Below, piece by piece: positions 17,938 to 27,666 of a stretch of DNA of 64,000 bases. Source of the DNA: Myxococcus sp. RHSTA-1-4 (GTDB lineage: Bacteria > Myxococcota > Myxococcia > Myxococcales > Myxococcaceae); NCBI RefSeq assembly GCF_020037125.1, contig NZ_JAIQDG010000043.1, forward strand, positions 31,110 to 95,109, in the 5' to 3' direction. A program made the position numbers and the translations under genes. A model generated the notes under the pieces. It was not told the DNA's origin and did not search any database. It was given only the letters and a program-made list of their open reading frames with translations. Position 1 is the stretch's first letter. The number at the start of each line of letters is the position of its first letter.

Positions 17938-20900
17938 ATGAGTTTCCTGCAAACCCTAGAAACGCGTGCGGCTTCGAGTCCCGAGTCGCTGGCCTTCACC
18001 TTCTTGTCCGATGGAGAGTCCGAAGAGACTCACCTGACCTACGGACAGGTGCTTCAGCGCACACGCGAGGTCGGCGGGCTGCTGCAGGAGGCGGGCGCGC
18101 GCGGCGAGCGCGTGTTGCTGCTGTTCCCTCCGGGGCTGGACTACCTCATCGCCTTCCTCGGCTGCATGCAGGCGGGGGCGGTCGCGGTTCCCGCCTACCC
18201 GCCGGACCCGTCGCGCCTGGGCCGCACGCTGCCCCGGCTGGACGCGCTGACCGCCGACGCGCAGGCGCGCTTCGTGCTGGCACCCGCGTTCATTCGCGAC
18301 ATGGCCGGCGAGTTCTTCGACCAGGCCGGCGCGCTCGCCAGCGCGCGGTGGCTGGCCATCGAGGACGCGGGACCCGCGCACGCGAGCGGCTGGAAGGACC
18401 CGGGGGCGACTCCGGAGACGGTGGCCTTCCTCCAGTACACGTCGGGGTCCACCGGCTCGCCGCGCGGCGTGGTGCTCACCCACGCCAACCTCATCCACAA
18501 CTCGAACGCCATCCAGCGCTGCTTCGAGCACGACTCGCGCAGCGTGGGCGTCATCTGGCTGCCGCCCTACCACGACATGGGGCTCATCGGCGGCATCCTG
18601 CAGCCGCTGCACGCCGGCTTCCCCGTCGTGCTGATGTCGCCGCTGGACTTCCTGGCGCGCCCGATGCGCTGGCTCCAGGCGGTGTCGCGCTACCGCGCCA
18701 CCACCAGCGGCGGGCCCAACTTCGCCTATGAGTTGTGCGTCCGGAAGGCCACTCCCGAGCAGATCGCGCAGCTCGACCTGAGCTCGTGGAGCCTGGCCTT
18801 CAACGGCGCGGAGCCCCTGCACCCCGCCACGCTCCAGCGCTTCTACGAGACGTTCGCCCCCTGTGGTTTCCGCCCCGAGGCGATGTATCCCTGTTACGGG
18901 CTGGCCGAGGGGACGCTCATCGCCTCCGGAGGAAGGAAGGCGGCGCTCCCCGTGCAGCGCGCCTTCCGCAAGGACGCGCTGGAGCGCGACGAGGCCCTCT
19001 CCGTGCCCGCCACGGAGGAAGGCGCGCTGCACCTGGTGGGCTGTGGCACGCGCCTGCCGGACCAGGAGCTGCTCATCGTGGATCCGCGGAGCCGGCTCCC
19101 GCTGCCCGAGGGCCGGGTCGGCGAGGTCTGGCTGCGCGGGCCCAGCGTCGCCCAGGGCTACTGGAGCCGCCCCGAGGAGACGGAGGCCACCTTCCGCGCA
19201 CGCCGCGCCGATGACGCCGCGGCAGGCCCCTACCTGCGCACCGGTGACCTGGGCTTCCTCCAGGAAGGCGAGCTGTTCGTCACCGGCCGCCTCAAGGACC
19301 TCATCATCGTCCGGGGCCGCAACCACTACCCGCATGACCTGGAGCGGACCGCCGTCGCGTGTCACCCCGCCCTGAGGCCCGGATGCTCCGCGGCCTTCGG
19401 CGTGGAGGCGGAAGGCGGCGAGCAGCTCGTGCTGGTGCAGGAGGTGGACACGCGCAAGGCGTTCGACGCGGCGGCCCTGGCGGAGAGCATTCGCCAGGCC
19501 GTGGCCGCGGAGCATGGCGTCCTCCTCCACGCGGTGGTGCTCATCGAGCCCGGCAGCCTGCCCAAGACGTCGAGCGGCAAGGTGCAGCGGCGCGCGAGCA
19601 AGGCGGCCTGGCTGGCCGGGCAGCTCTCGGTGGTGGCCAGTGACGTCCGGGCGGCGGAGGCGGAAGGGGCCGCGGAGTCTTCGGGTGCACCCGAGCTGCC
19701 GCCGCTGGCCGAGCTGCGCGCCCTGCCCCGCGACGCGCGCGAGGAGCGGCTCGTTTCGTGGCTGCTGGCTCGCGCCGCGACGGCGCTCCGGGTGCCCGCC
19801 TCGCGCATCGACCGGGCCGCGCCGCTCGTCCAGCTCGGCCTGGACTCGCTGGGCTCGGTGGAGCTGCGCGCGGACATCGAGAGTGCGCTCGGCGTCTCCA
19901 TTCCCCTGCCGGAGCTGCTGGGCGGCCTCACCTTCGAGGAGCTGTCGCGGCGGTGTCAGGAGTCCCTGGAGAGCGGCCCGGGCGCGATGCTCCGGCCGGC
20001 CCCGGTGCCCCGCGGCGTGGACCTGCCGCTGTCGTACCCGCAGGAGGACATGTGGCTCGCCTCGCGGCTGGATGCCAGCGGCGGCGGCTACAACATCTCC
20101 GCGGCGCTGAGCCTGCGGGGCGACCCGCGGCCGGCCTGGCTGGAGGCCGCCTTCCTCGAAATCGTCCGCCGCCACGAAGCGCTGCGGACCTGCTTCCCCG
20201 AGGTGGATGGCAGGCCGGTGCAGCGCATCCTGCCCCCCACGCCCATCCCGCTGCCGGTGGAGGACCTGCGCACGCTCGACGCGGCCGCACGCGAGGCCCG
20301 GGTCCAGCAGGCGGCGGTGGAAGAGGCACGCGCGCCCTTCGCGCTCCAGCACGGTCCCCTGCTCCGCGCGCGCCTGCTGCGGCTGGAGGACTCGCGGTAC
20401 GTGCTGCTCTTCACGGTGCACCACATCGCCGCGGACGGCTGGTCCATGCGCCTGCTCATCCAGGAGCTGACCGCCCTCTACTCCTCCTTCCAGAATGACG
20501 CGCCGCCCGCGCTTCCGCCCCTGCCGTACCAGTACGCGGACTTCGCGGTGTGGCAGCGCCAGCGGCTGGCGGGAGAGCACCTGGAGTCGCTGCTCGCGTG
20601 GTGGCGCGCGGAGGTGGCCGGGCTCCCCACCGAGCTGAAGCTGCCCACGGACCGCGAGCCCGCGGGCCCGCCGGACGCGCGCGGCGGCACGCTGAGCGTG
20701 TTGCTGCCCCCGGAGCTGCTGGCGCGGCTGCAAGGCGCGTGCGCCAGCCACGGCGTGACGCCGTTCATGTGGATGCTCGCGGGCTTCCAGACGCTGCTGG
20801 CGCGCACCACCGGCCAGGAGGACGTGCCGGTGGGCGTGGCCGACCTGGGCCGCGGCGCCCCCGGCTCCGAGCGCCTCATCGGCAACTTCGTCAACATGTT

Positions 20901-21432
20901 GGTGCTGCGCACGCGGCTCGGCGGAGACCCGCCCTTCGCCGAGGTGCTGCGCCGGGTGAAGGCGTCCTCGCTGGGCGCCGCCGCCCACGCCGAGCTGCCC
21001 TTCGAGCAGCTCGCGCGCGGCCGTCCGCCCCTGTTCCGCGCCGCCTTCGGCACCCAGAACCAGCCGCGCGAGCGCCTGTCGCTGCCCGGCCTGGAAGTGG
21101 AGCCGCTCCTGTTCGACACCGGCGTGTCCCGCCTGGACCTCACGCTGTGGGCGTCCGAGACACCCGAGGGCCTGCGCTGCCACTGGACCTACGCCTCGCG
21201 CCTGTTCGACGCGGCCAGCGTGGAGCGGCTGCACCGCCAGTTCGTGGGGCTGCTGGAGGCCACGCTGTCCCGCCCCGAGACGCGGCTGGCGGCCCTGCCC
21301 CTGGAGGCCGCGGATGACGCGACGGTGAAGGGCGCGCTGGGCAAGTTGGGCGCGCGGCGGCGGCGTGGCTCCGGGCCCGGCCCGGACGGAAGCAACACCC
21401 CCTCAGGCACACCCGGGAGTCACCAGCCATGA
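17938..21432 (+). CDS. Loading protein: fatty acyl-AMP ligase - ACP - condensation domain
   Basis: 1164 aa from ATG 17938 (MSFLQTLETRAASS, the usual FAAL N-terminus). FAAL about aa 1-575: QYTSGSTGSPRG, LPPYHDMGLIGG, CYGLAEGTL, LKDLIIVRGRNHYPHDLE. ACP: LGLDSL with Ser637. C domain about aa 695-1121 with intact HHIAADG (second His 829), then a low-complexity Arg/Gly/Pro tail. It should adenylate a free fatty acid, transfer it to the ACP and, through its C-terminal C domain, condense the acyl group with the amino acid on the next NRPS. That NRPS begins with a degenerate C domain, so this one is probably the working catalyst. The stop overlaps the next start (ATGA). A TTG-initiated extension from 17839 is open but lacks family support. 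Confidence 0.92.
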   Translation: MSFLQTLETRAASSPESLAFTFLSDGESEETHLTYGQVLQRTREVGGLLQEAGARGERVLLLFPPGLDYLIAFLGCMQAGAVAVPAYPPDPSRLGRTLPRLDALTADAQARFVLAPAFIRDMAGEFFDQAGALASARWLAIEDAGPAHASGWKDPGATPETVAFLQYTSGSTGSPRGVVLTHANLIHNSNAIQRCFEHDSRSVGVIWLPPYHDMGLIGGILQPLHAGFPVVLMSPLDFLARPMRWLQAVSRYRATTSGGPNFAYELCVRKATPEQIAQLDLSSWSLAFNGAEPLHPATLQRFYETFAPCGFRPEAMYPCYGLAEGTLIASGGRKAALPVQRAFRKDALERDEALSVPATEEGALHLVGCGTRLPDQELLIVDPRSRLPLPEGRVGEVWLRGPSVAQGYWSRPEETEATFRARRADDAAAGPYLRTGDLGFLQEGELFVTGRLKDLIIVRGRNHYPHDLERTAVACHPALRPGCSAAFGVEAEGGEQLVLVQEVDTRKAFDAAALAESIRQAVAAEHGVLLHAVVLIEPGSLPKTSSGKVQRRASKAAWLAGQLSVVASDVRAAEAEGAAESSGAPELPPLAELRALPRDAREERLVSWLLARAATALRVPASRIDRAAPLVQLGLDSLGSVELRADIESALGVSIPLPELLGGLTFEELSRRCQESLESGPGAMLRPAPVPRGVDLPLSYPQEDMWLASRLDASGGGYNISAALSLRGDPRPAWLEAAFLEIVRRHEALRTCFPEVDGRPVQRILPPTPIPLPVEDLRTLDAAAREARVQQAAVEEARAPFALQHGPLLRARLLRLEDSRYVLLFTVHHIAADGWSMRLLIQELTALYSSFQNDAPPALPPLPYQYADFAVWQRQRLAGEHLESLLAWWRAEVAGLPTELKLPTDREPAGPPDARGGTLSVLLPPELLARLQGACASHGVTPFMWMLAGFQTLLARTTGQEDVPVGVADLGRGAPGSERLIGNFVNMLVLRTRLGGDPPFAEVLRRVKASSLGAAAHAELPFEQLARGRPPLFRAAFGTQNQPRERLSLPGLEVEPLLFDTGVSRLDLTLWASETPEGLRCHWTYASRLFDAASVERLHRQFVGLLEATLSRPETRLAALPLEAADDATVKGALGKLGARRRRGSGPGPDGSNTPSGTPGSHQP

Positions 21433-22490
21433 AGGAGTCCCTGCCCGGCCTCGGCGCGCGCTCGCGCCGGCCCGTGAAGCTCTCCAGGTCGGAGATGATC
21501 ACCACGCGCCTGCCCGACGGCGAGGCGTACCCGCTCATCCTCGAGCCCCGCGTGGAGGGGCTGGAGCTGGTGCAGTGGGCCCGGGAGAACCGCGCGTACC
21601 TCGAAGAGGAGCTGACGCGCGTGGGCGGGCTGATGCTGCGCGGCTTCCGCATGGAGGGCGTGGACGGCTTCGCGGACTTCGTGCGTGTCACGTCGGGCGC
21701 GCCGCTGGCCTATACGGAGCGGTCCTCCCCGCGCGAGGTGGTCAAGGACCAGGTCTACACCTCGACGTCGCACCCGTCTGACCAGGAAATCTTTCCGCAC
21801 ACCGAGCAGTCCTACAACCTGACGTTCCCGCAGAAGATCTACTTCCACTGCGTCACCCCGCCGGCCGAGAGAGGCGCCACGCCCATCGCCTGCACGCGCC
21901 GCATCCTGCGCGAGCTGCCTCGCGAGGTGGTGGAGCGCTTCCTGGCCCACGGCTACCGCTACGTGCGCAACTTCGGCGAGGGGCTCGGCCTGTCGTGGCA
22001 GGAGGCCTTCCAGACGAAGGACCGCGCGGAGGTGGAGCGCTACTGCACCGAGAACCAGATTGAGTTCCAGTGGCTCGGCCAGGACCGCCTGCGCACCAGC
22101 CAGAAACGCCGCTGCGTGGCCCGGCATCCCATCTCCGGTGAGCTGGCGTGGTTCAACCACGCCACGTTCTTCCACGTCAGCACCCTGGAGGCGGAGCTGG
22201 TGGCCCACCTTCGCGCCCTCTACGGCGAGGAGGACATGCCCAACAACACCTTCTACGGCGATGGCTCGCCCATCGAGCCGGAGGTGCTGGAGCTGCTGCG
22301 CGCCGCCTACCGGCGGGCTCGGGTGTCGGTGCCGTGGCGTAAGGGGGACGTGATGCTGCTGGACAACATGCTGATGGCCCACGGCCGCGAGCCCTTCAAG
22401 GGGGAGCGCCTGGTGGTGGTGGCCATGGCGGATCCACGGCGCTGGGCGGACGTGGCTTTCGACGGCCCGCTTCCGGCCCTGGCGGGCTGA
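21429..22490 (+). CDS. TauD/SyrP-like Fe(II)/2-oxoglutarate-type oxygenase
   Basis: 353 aa. The facial triad reads His124-x-Glu126 in FPHTEQSYN and distal His318 in LMAHGREPF, followed by GERLVVVAM with the nearby basic residues expected to bind 2-oxoglutarate. HxE rather than HxD is also used by NRPS-tailoring enzymes such as AsnO. SyrP-type proteins hydroxylate the beta carbon of an amino acid held on a carrier protein, for example Asp. Two A domains in this window carry Asp-type codes and are natural candidates, but the substrate is inferred. Translation is coupled to the FAAL gene by ATGA. A paralogue follows immediately. Confidence 0.88.
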   Translation: MKESLPGLGARSRRPVKLSRSEMITTRLPDGEAYPLILEPRVEGLELVQWARENRAYLEEELTRVGGLMLRGFRMEGVDGFADFVRVTSGAPLAYTERSSPREVVKDQVYTSTSHPSDQEIFPHTEQSYNLTFPQKIYFHCVTPPAERGATPIACTRRILRELPREVVERFLAHGYRYVRNFGEGLGLSWQEAFQTKDRAEVERYCTENQIEFQWLGQDRLRTSQKRRCVARHPISGELAWFNHATFFHVSTLEAELVAHLRALYGEEDMPNNTFYGDGSPIEPEVLELLRAAYRRARVSVPWRKGDVMLLDNMLMAHGREPFKGERLVVVAMADPRRWADVAFDGPLPALAG

Positions 22491-22537
22491 GCGGCACGGC
22501 AGGGAACGGCAGGTCGCGACAAACAAAAGGGGAGGAC

Positions 22538-23590
22538 ATGACAAGCAAACCCAACATCGGTGGCCCCGCCATTTCCGCGCGCCGTCGCGCGCCCGTGAAG
22601 GTCTCCGCCACGTCCCTGGTGAAGGTGGGCAGCCTGCCGGGCGCCGAGGGCTTCCCCCTGGTGGTGGAGCCCAACCTGGAGGGGCTGGACCCCGCGGACT
22701 GGGCCCGGAACCACAAGGCGTGGCTGGACGAGAAGCTGCTGGAGTCCGGCGCCATCCTCTTCCGCGGCTTCCGCGTGCCGGACGCGTTCGCCTTCCGCGA
22801 CTTCGTGGGCGCGCTGAGCAGCGACCTGCTGGACTACGTGGAGCGCGCGGCCCCCCGCTCCCAGGTGGCCCCCAACGTCTTCACCTCCACCGAGTTCGCG
22901 GCGGACCAGATCATCCCGCTGCACCACGAGATGTCGTACTCCCACAACTGGCCCTGCCGGCTGTGGTTCTACTGCGACGTGCCCTCCCCCGTCGGCGGCG
23001 CCACGCCCCTGGCGCCGGAGCGGCTGGTCACCTCGCGCATCCCGGACGACATCAAGCAGCGCTTCCTCGAGAAGAAGGTCATGTACGTCCGCAACTACGG
23101 CGAGGGCGTGGACCTGCCGTGGCAGGACGCCTTCCAGACGCAGGACCGCGCGGAGGTGGAGCGCTACTGCCGGAGCTGCGGCATGACCTACGAGTGGCGT
23201 GACGGCGACCGGCTGCGCACACGCGCCATCCGCCAGGTCATGGCCACCCACCCGCGCACCGGCGAGTCGCTGTGGTTCAACCACGCGCCCATCTTCCACG
23301 AGACCAACCTGGCCCCCGAGGTGCGCGAGGGGCTGCGCGCCCAGTTCCGGCCCGACGAGATGCCGCGCAACGCCTTCTACGGCGACGGCAGCCCGCTGGA
23401 GCCCGAAGTGCTGGACCGCATCCGCCGCGTCTACGACGAGGCCACCGTGCGCTTCCCCTGGCAGCAGGGCGACATGCTCATGGTGGACAACTTCCTCGCG
23501 GTCCACGGGCGCGACCCCTTCGAGGGTGAGCGCTCCATCCTGGTCTCCATGGCCGAGCTGTACGTCAGCCCCGACGTGGTCCCCGCGTAG
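22538..23590 (+). CDS. Second TauD/SyrP-like oxygenase (paralogue)
   Basis: 350 aa, collinear with the preceding oxygenase: shared RNYGEGVDLPWQDAFQT, GDRLRTRAIRQV and NAFYGDGSPLEPEVL blocks. The metal triad is His129-x-Glu131 (LHHEMSYSHN) and His323 (AVHGRDPF). A GGGGAGG Shine-Dalgarno precedes the ATG by a few bases, so it is translated strongly on its own. The pair probably arose by tandem duplication followed by divergence and may act on different residues or carrier proteins. Hydroxylation is the default reaction; desaturation or other chemistry is known in the family. Confidence 0.88.
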   Translation: MTSKPNIGGPAISARRRAPVKVSATSLVKVGSLPGAEGFPLVVEPNLEGLDPADWARNHKAWLDEKLLESGAILFRGFRVPDAFAFRDFVGALSSDLLDYVERAAPRSQVAPNVFTSTEFAADQIIPLHHEMSYSHNWPCRLWFYCDVPSPVGGATPLAPERLVTSRIPDDIKQRFLEKKVMYVRNYGEGVDLPWQDAFQTQDRAEVERYCRSCGMTYEWRDGDRLRTRAIRQVMATHPRTGESLWFNHAPIFHETNLAPEVREGLRAQFRPDEMPRNAFYGDGSPLEPEVLDRIRRVYDEATVRFPWQQGDMLMVDNFLAVHGRDPFEGERSILVSMAELYVSPDVVPA

Positions 23591-23637
23591 CGGACCCCAC
23601 CGCATTGCCCTTTCCCTGATTCTGGAGTGACAACACG

Positions 23638-26600
23638 ATGAGCATCGACGAGATCGAGGGCTATCCCCTCTCCGCCGAGCAGCGGCGCCTCTGGGCCGCG
23701 GGCGGCCAGTCCGGAACGCAGCGGGTTCGCGCGGAGGTTTCCATCGAGGGGCCCCTGCGGGTGGACGCTCTCGAGCGGGCCGTGGCCGACGCGAGCCAGC
23801 GGTTCGAGGTCCTCCGCACCCGGCTGGTGCGGCTGGCCGGCATGAGCACGCCCCTCCAGGCCGTGGCGGACACCTCCGTCCACGTGCACAAGGGAGGCCC
23901 CCTGCCGGAGGCCACGCCGGACTCCTCGGCAGAGAGTCCGCTGCGGTGCGCGCTGGTGCAGGAGGGGCCCGAGCGTCACCGGCTCTGGCTGGAGCTGCCC
24001 GCGCTGTGCATGGACGCCTTCGCGCTGCGCGACCTGGTGGCCGCCATCGGCCGTGCCTACGCGGGTGGAAGCGACGAGGGTGAGCCCCTCCAGTACATCG
24101 ACTACGCGGACTGGCAGCGCGAGTTCCTGGCCGGCGAGGACAAGGCCGAGGCCGCCGCGTACTGGCGCCGGCTGGCGGAGTCCATCCCCTCCCCCTCCAC
24201 GCTGCCCTATGAGCGCAAGGAGGGCGCGCGCACGGCGGGGCCCTTCCGCGTGCTGGAGGCCGAGGTGGACGCCCCCGAGCAGGTGCGCGCGCTGGCGCGC
24301 CGCTTCGGCGTGGACGAGGCCACGCTGGCGCACGCCGCCTTCCAGGTGCTGCTGTGGCGGCTGACGGGCAACAGCCCGGTGGTCTCCGCGCGCCGCTTCG
24401 ACGGCCGCGCCTACGAGCAGCTCGAGGGCGCGCTCGGCACCTTCGCGCGCTCGCTGCCGGTGGTGACGCCCATTCCCCAGGACTACCGGCTGGCGGACCT
24501 GCTGGAGCCGCTGCGCCAGACGAACGCCGCGCACCTGAAGCACGCCATCGCCTTCGACGCGGACACCTGGCCGTCGCTGGTGCCGTCCCCCGCGCAGGCT
24601 CCGTGTGCCTTCCGCTTCGTGTCCTGGCCGGACGCGGAGCATGGCGGCGCGCGCTTCCACCTGGAGCGCCTGGAGGCCCACGAGGACGTGGCGGGCCTGA
24701 TGCTCGCGCTCACGGATGACGGCCGCCGCCTCGCGCTGCGCCTGGACTACGACTCCGGCCGCTTCGCGGAATCGGACATGCGGCGCTTCCTCCGGGCCTA
24801 CCGCGTCCTGCTGGCCGACCTGTGCGCGCACCCCGAGGCCCGGCTGGTGACGCTGCGCCTCATCGACGCGGAGGAGGAGCGCCGCATCGTGCGCGAGTGG
24901 AACGCCACCGCGCTGCCCGGGGACACCACCTGCGTGCACGAGCGGTTCGCGGCCTTCGCCGCCTCGCAGCCGGACGCACCCGCCGTGGTCTGCGAGGGCA
25001 CCCGCATCACGTTCCGCGAGGCCAACCGGCGCGCCAACCAGCTCGCGTGGCACCTGCGCTCGCTGGGCGTGAAGACGGGGGACGCCGTTGGCCTGTGCCT
25101 GCCGCGCTCGGTGGACGCCATCGTCGCCCTGCTGGGCATCCTCAAGGCGGGCGCGGCCTACGTGCCGCTCGACCCGGAGCTGCCGTCGAAGCGGCTCGCC
25201 TTCATCCTGGAGAACACCCGCGCTCCCATCGCCGTCACCACGGCCGAGCTGGAGGGCAGGCTGGAGGGCTTCACCGGCACCCGCGTGCGTCTGGACGCGG
25301 ACGCGGCGGCGCTGGCGTCGAAGAGCGACGCGGACCCGAAGGTTCCGGTGGACCCGGAGCACCTCGCGTACTTCCTCTACACCTCCGGCTCCAGCGGCCA
25401 GCCCAAGGGCGTCATGGTGCGCCACGGCGGGCTGGCGAACCTGGGCGTGGCGCTGGAGCAGGCCATCTACCGCGGGCGCGGCGCCCGGCTGGCGGTGGGC
25501 CTCAATGCCCCGCTGGCCTTCGACGCCTCCGTGAAGCAGGTCATCCAGGTGTGCCAGGGCCACACGCTCCATGTGCTCACCGACCGCATCCGTCTGGATG
25601 GGAAGGCCCTGGCGGCCTACCTGCGGGAGAACCCGCTGGACGTCCTGGACCTCACGCCCACCCAGCTCCGGCTGCTGCTGGAGAACGAGGACGGCGTGCC
25701 GCTGAGCCAGATGCCGGTGCTGCTGCTGGGCGGCGAGGCCATCGACCCGGCCCTCTGGAAGCGGCTCGCCGAGGGCGGCCGTGGCGCCTACAACCTCTAC
25801 GGCCCCACCGAGTGCACGGTGGACACGGCCGTGGCACCCGTCACGCTCGCGGCCTCCGAGCCGACCATCGGCGGTCCGCTGGCGAACGTGCGGGTGTACG
25901 TGCTGGACGCGGGGCTGCGGCCCGTGCCCGTGGGCGTGCCGGGTGAGCTGTACATCGGCGGCGCTCAGGTGGCGCGCGGTTACTGCGGCCGGCCGGACCT
26001 GTCCGCGGAGCGCTTCCTGCCGGATCCGTTCAGCGACACGCCGGGCGCGCGGATGTACCGCAGCGGCGACGTGATGCGCTTCACCGAGAACGGCCAGCTC
26101 GTCTTCCTGGGCCGCGCCGACTTCCAGGTGAAGGTGCGCGGCTTCCGCATCGAGCTGGAGGAGATCGAGCAGTGCCTGGGCACCCACCCGGCGGTGAAAC
26201 ACGCCGCGGTGACGGCACGGGACGACGCCCAGGGCGACCGCCAGCTGGTGGCGTACGTCGTCCCCCGGCGCCGCCATGCCGCGCGCCTGGACAAGCACGC
26301 CCGCTACCCGCTCCCGAACGGGATGGCCGTCCTCCACCAGAACAAGAACGAGACGGACTACCTCTACCGCGAGCTGTTCCAGGAGCGCCTCTACATCCGC
26401 CACGGCGTCCAGCTGCCGGCAGAGGGCGTCATCTTCGACGTCGGCGCGAACATCGGCATGTTCTCCCTGTTCGCCAGCGTGAACTCACCGGCGTGCCGCG
26501 TGTACGCCTTCGAGCCGCTCCCGCCCCTGTACGAGACGGTCACCGCGAACGCCGAGCTGTACGGCCCCCGCGTGAAGGCCTTCCCGTTTGGCCTCTCCAA

Positions 26601-27666
26601 CCACGAGCACTCGTCGACGTTCACCTTCTACAGCCGCTACACGATGATGTCCGGCCGCAGCGAGTACGCCAACGCGGAGGACGAGGTGAACGTCATCAAG
26701 ACGTTCCTCCGCAACCAGCGCTCCGCGGGGGACGCGTCGGCGGAGACGCTGCTGCTCAACGCGGACGAGCTGCTGGAGGGGCGCTTCGCCGAGGAGCGCC
26801 ACACGGTGCGGCTGCGCCGCCTGTCCGACGTCATCCGCGAGGAGGGCGTGGACCGCATCGACCTGCTCAAGGTGGACGTGCAGCGCGCGGAGCTGGACGT
26901 GCTGGAGGGCATCGACGCGGAGCACTGGCCCATGATCCGCCAGGTCGTCATGGAGGTGCACGACGCCCGGGGCCATGCCAGCGAGGGCCGCGTGCAGCGG
27001 GTGACGAAGCTGCTGGAGGAGCGCGGCTTCCGCGTGCAGGTGGACCAGGATCCGCTGCTCCAGGGCACGGACCGGCACAACCTCTACGCGTGGCGCGAGA
27101 ACCAGCCGGTGATGCCGGCGCCGGCCTCCGCCGCGGTGGACCCGCGGGAGCTGGCCCCCCTGCTCACCGCCGACGCGGTGCGCGCGCACCTCAAGCAGGT
27201 GCTGCCGGAGTTCATGCTGCCTCGGCACGTGGTGCTGATGGACGAGCTGCCCCTCACCCTCACCGGCAAGGTGAACCGCCAGGCCCTGCCGGCGCCGGAG
27301 GCCGTGGCCACGGAGGCGCGCGCCAGCTACGTGGAGCCGCGCAACGACCTGGAGCGCCGCATCGCCGCCATCTTCGCCGAGGTGCTGAAGGTGGAGCGCG
27401 TGGGCATCAATGACCACTTCTTCGACCTGGGCGGGCACTCGCTGCTGCTGGTGCAGGCCCACAACCGCATCAGCAAGGCGCTGGGCGCGCAGCTCTCCAT
27501 GCTGGACCTCTTCCGCCACCCGACGGTGGCCTCGCTCGTCACCTTCCTGGACGCGGGCAAGGCGCAGCCCCAGGAGAAGGCCGAGGACGTGGACGAGGCC
27601 GCCCGCCGCCGGGTGGAAGCGATGAAGCGCCAGAAGGACCGCAGCAAGTCTCGGGGGGACACATGA
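23638..27666 (+). CDS. NRPS module: degenerate C - A(Glu-like) with embedded FkbM methyltransferase - PCP
   Basis: 1342 aa. The first 420 residues align as a C domain (PLSAEQRRLW, YIDYADWQREF), but HHxxxDG is replaced by LPALCMDAF around Asp126, so the catalytic His is absent. The A domain (TSGSSGQPKG, YNLYGPTECTVD, GRADFQVKVRGFRIELEE) gives a by-eye code DAKDLGLVDK, one residue from the known Glu code. Between A8 and the A10 region an FkbM-type methyltransferase is inserted (about aa 880-1158; VIFDVGANIGMFSLF, YAFEPLPPLYE, RIDLLKVDVQRAELDVLEGI). The C-terminal part of A then resumes (LTLTGKVNRQALP), followed by PCP (GGHSLLLVQ). It lies just after the oxygenases and overlaps the PKS start. 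It probably activates the first amino acid and methylates it, site unknown. Confidence 0.9.
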   Translation: MSIDEIEGYPLSAEQRRLWAAGGQSGTQRVRAEVSIEGPLRVDALERAVADASQRFEVLRTRLVRLAGMSTPLQAVADTSVHVHKGGPLPEATPDSSAESPLRCALVQEGPERHRLWLELPALCMDAFALRDLVAAIGRAYAGGSDEGEPLQYIDYADWQREFLAGEDKAEAAAYWRRLAESIPSPSTLPYERKEGARTAGPFRVLEAEVDAPEQVRALARRFGVDEATLAHAAFQVLLWRLTGNSPVVSARRFDGRAYEQLEGALGTFARSLPVVTPIPQDYRLADLLEPLRQTNAAHLKHAIAFDADTWPSLVPSPAQAPCAFRFVSWPDAEHGGARFHLERLEAHEDVAGLMLALTDDGRRLALRLDYDSGRFAESDMRRFLRAYRVLLADLCAHPEARLVTLRLIDAEEERRIVREWNATALPGDTTCVHERFAAFAASQPDAPAVVCEGTRITFREANRRANQLAWHLRSLGVKTGDAVGLCLPRSVDAIVALLGILKAGAAYVPLDPELPSKRLAFILENTRAPIAVTTAELEGRLEGFTGTRVRLDADAAALASKSDADPKVPVDPEHLAYFLYTSGSSGQPKGVMVRHGGLANLGVALEQAIYRGRGARLAVGLNAPLAFDASVKQVIQVCQGHTLHVLTDRIRLDGKALAAYLRENPLDVLDLTPTQLRLLLENEDGVPLSQMPVLLLGGEAIDPALWKRLAEGGRGAYNLYGPTECTVDTAVAPVTLAASEPTIGGPLANVRVYVLDAGLRPVPVGVPGELYIGGAQVARGYCGRPDLSAERFLPDPFSDTPGARMYRSGDVMRFTENGQLVFLGRADFQVKVRGFRIELEEIEQCLGTHPAVKHAAVTARDDAQGDRQLVAYVVPRRRHAARLDKHARYPLPNGMAVLHQNKNETDYLYRELFQERLYIRHGVQLPAEGVIFDVGANIGMFSLFASVNSPACRVYAFEPLPPLYETVTANAELYGPRVKAFPFGLSNHEHSSTFTFYSRYTMMSGRSEYANAEDEVNVIKTFLRNQRSAGDASAETLLLNADELLEGRFAEERHTVRLRRLSDVIREEGVDRIDLLKVDVQRAELDVLEGIDAEHWPMIRQVVMEVHDARGHASEGRVQRVTKLLEERGFRVQVDQDPLLQGTDRHNLYAWRENQPVMPAPASAAVDPRELAPLLTADAVRAHLKQVLPEFMLPRHVVLMDELPLTLTGKVNRQALPAPEAVATEARASYVEPRNDLERRIAAIFAEVLKVERVGINDHFFDLGGHSLLLVQAHNRISKALGAQLSMLDLFRHPTVASLVTFLDAGKAQPQEKAEDVDEAARRRVEAMKRQKDRSKSRGDT

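Noticed and set aside
17956..21234. 1092-codon open frame on the minus strand across the FAAL-ACP-C gene
   Set aside because: No recognisable motifs; the plus frame has every FAAL, ACP and C signature.
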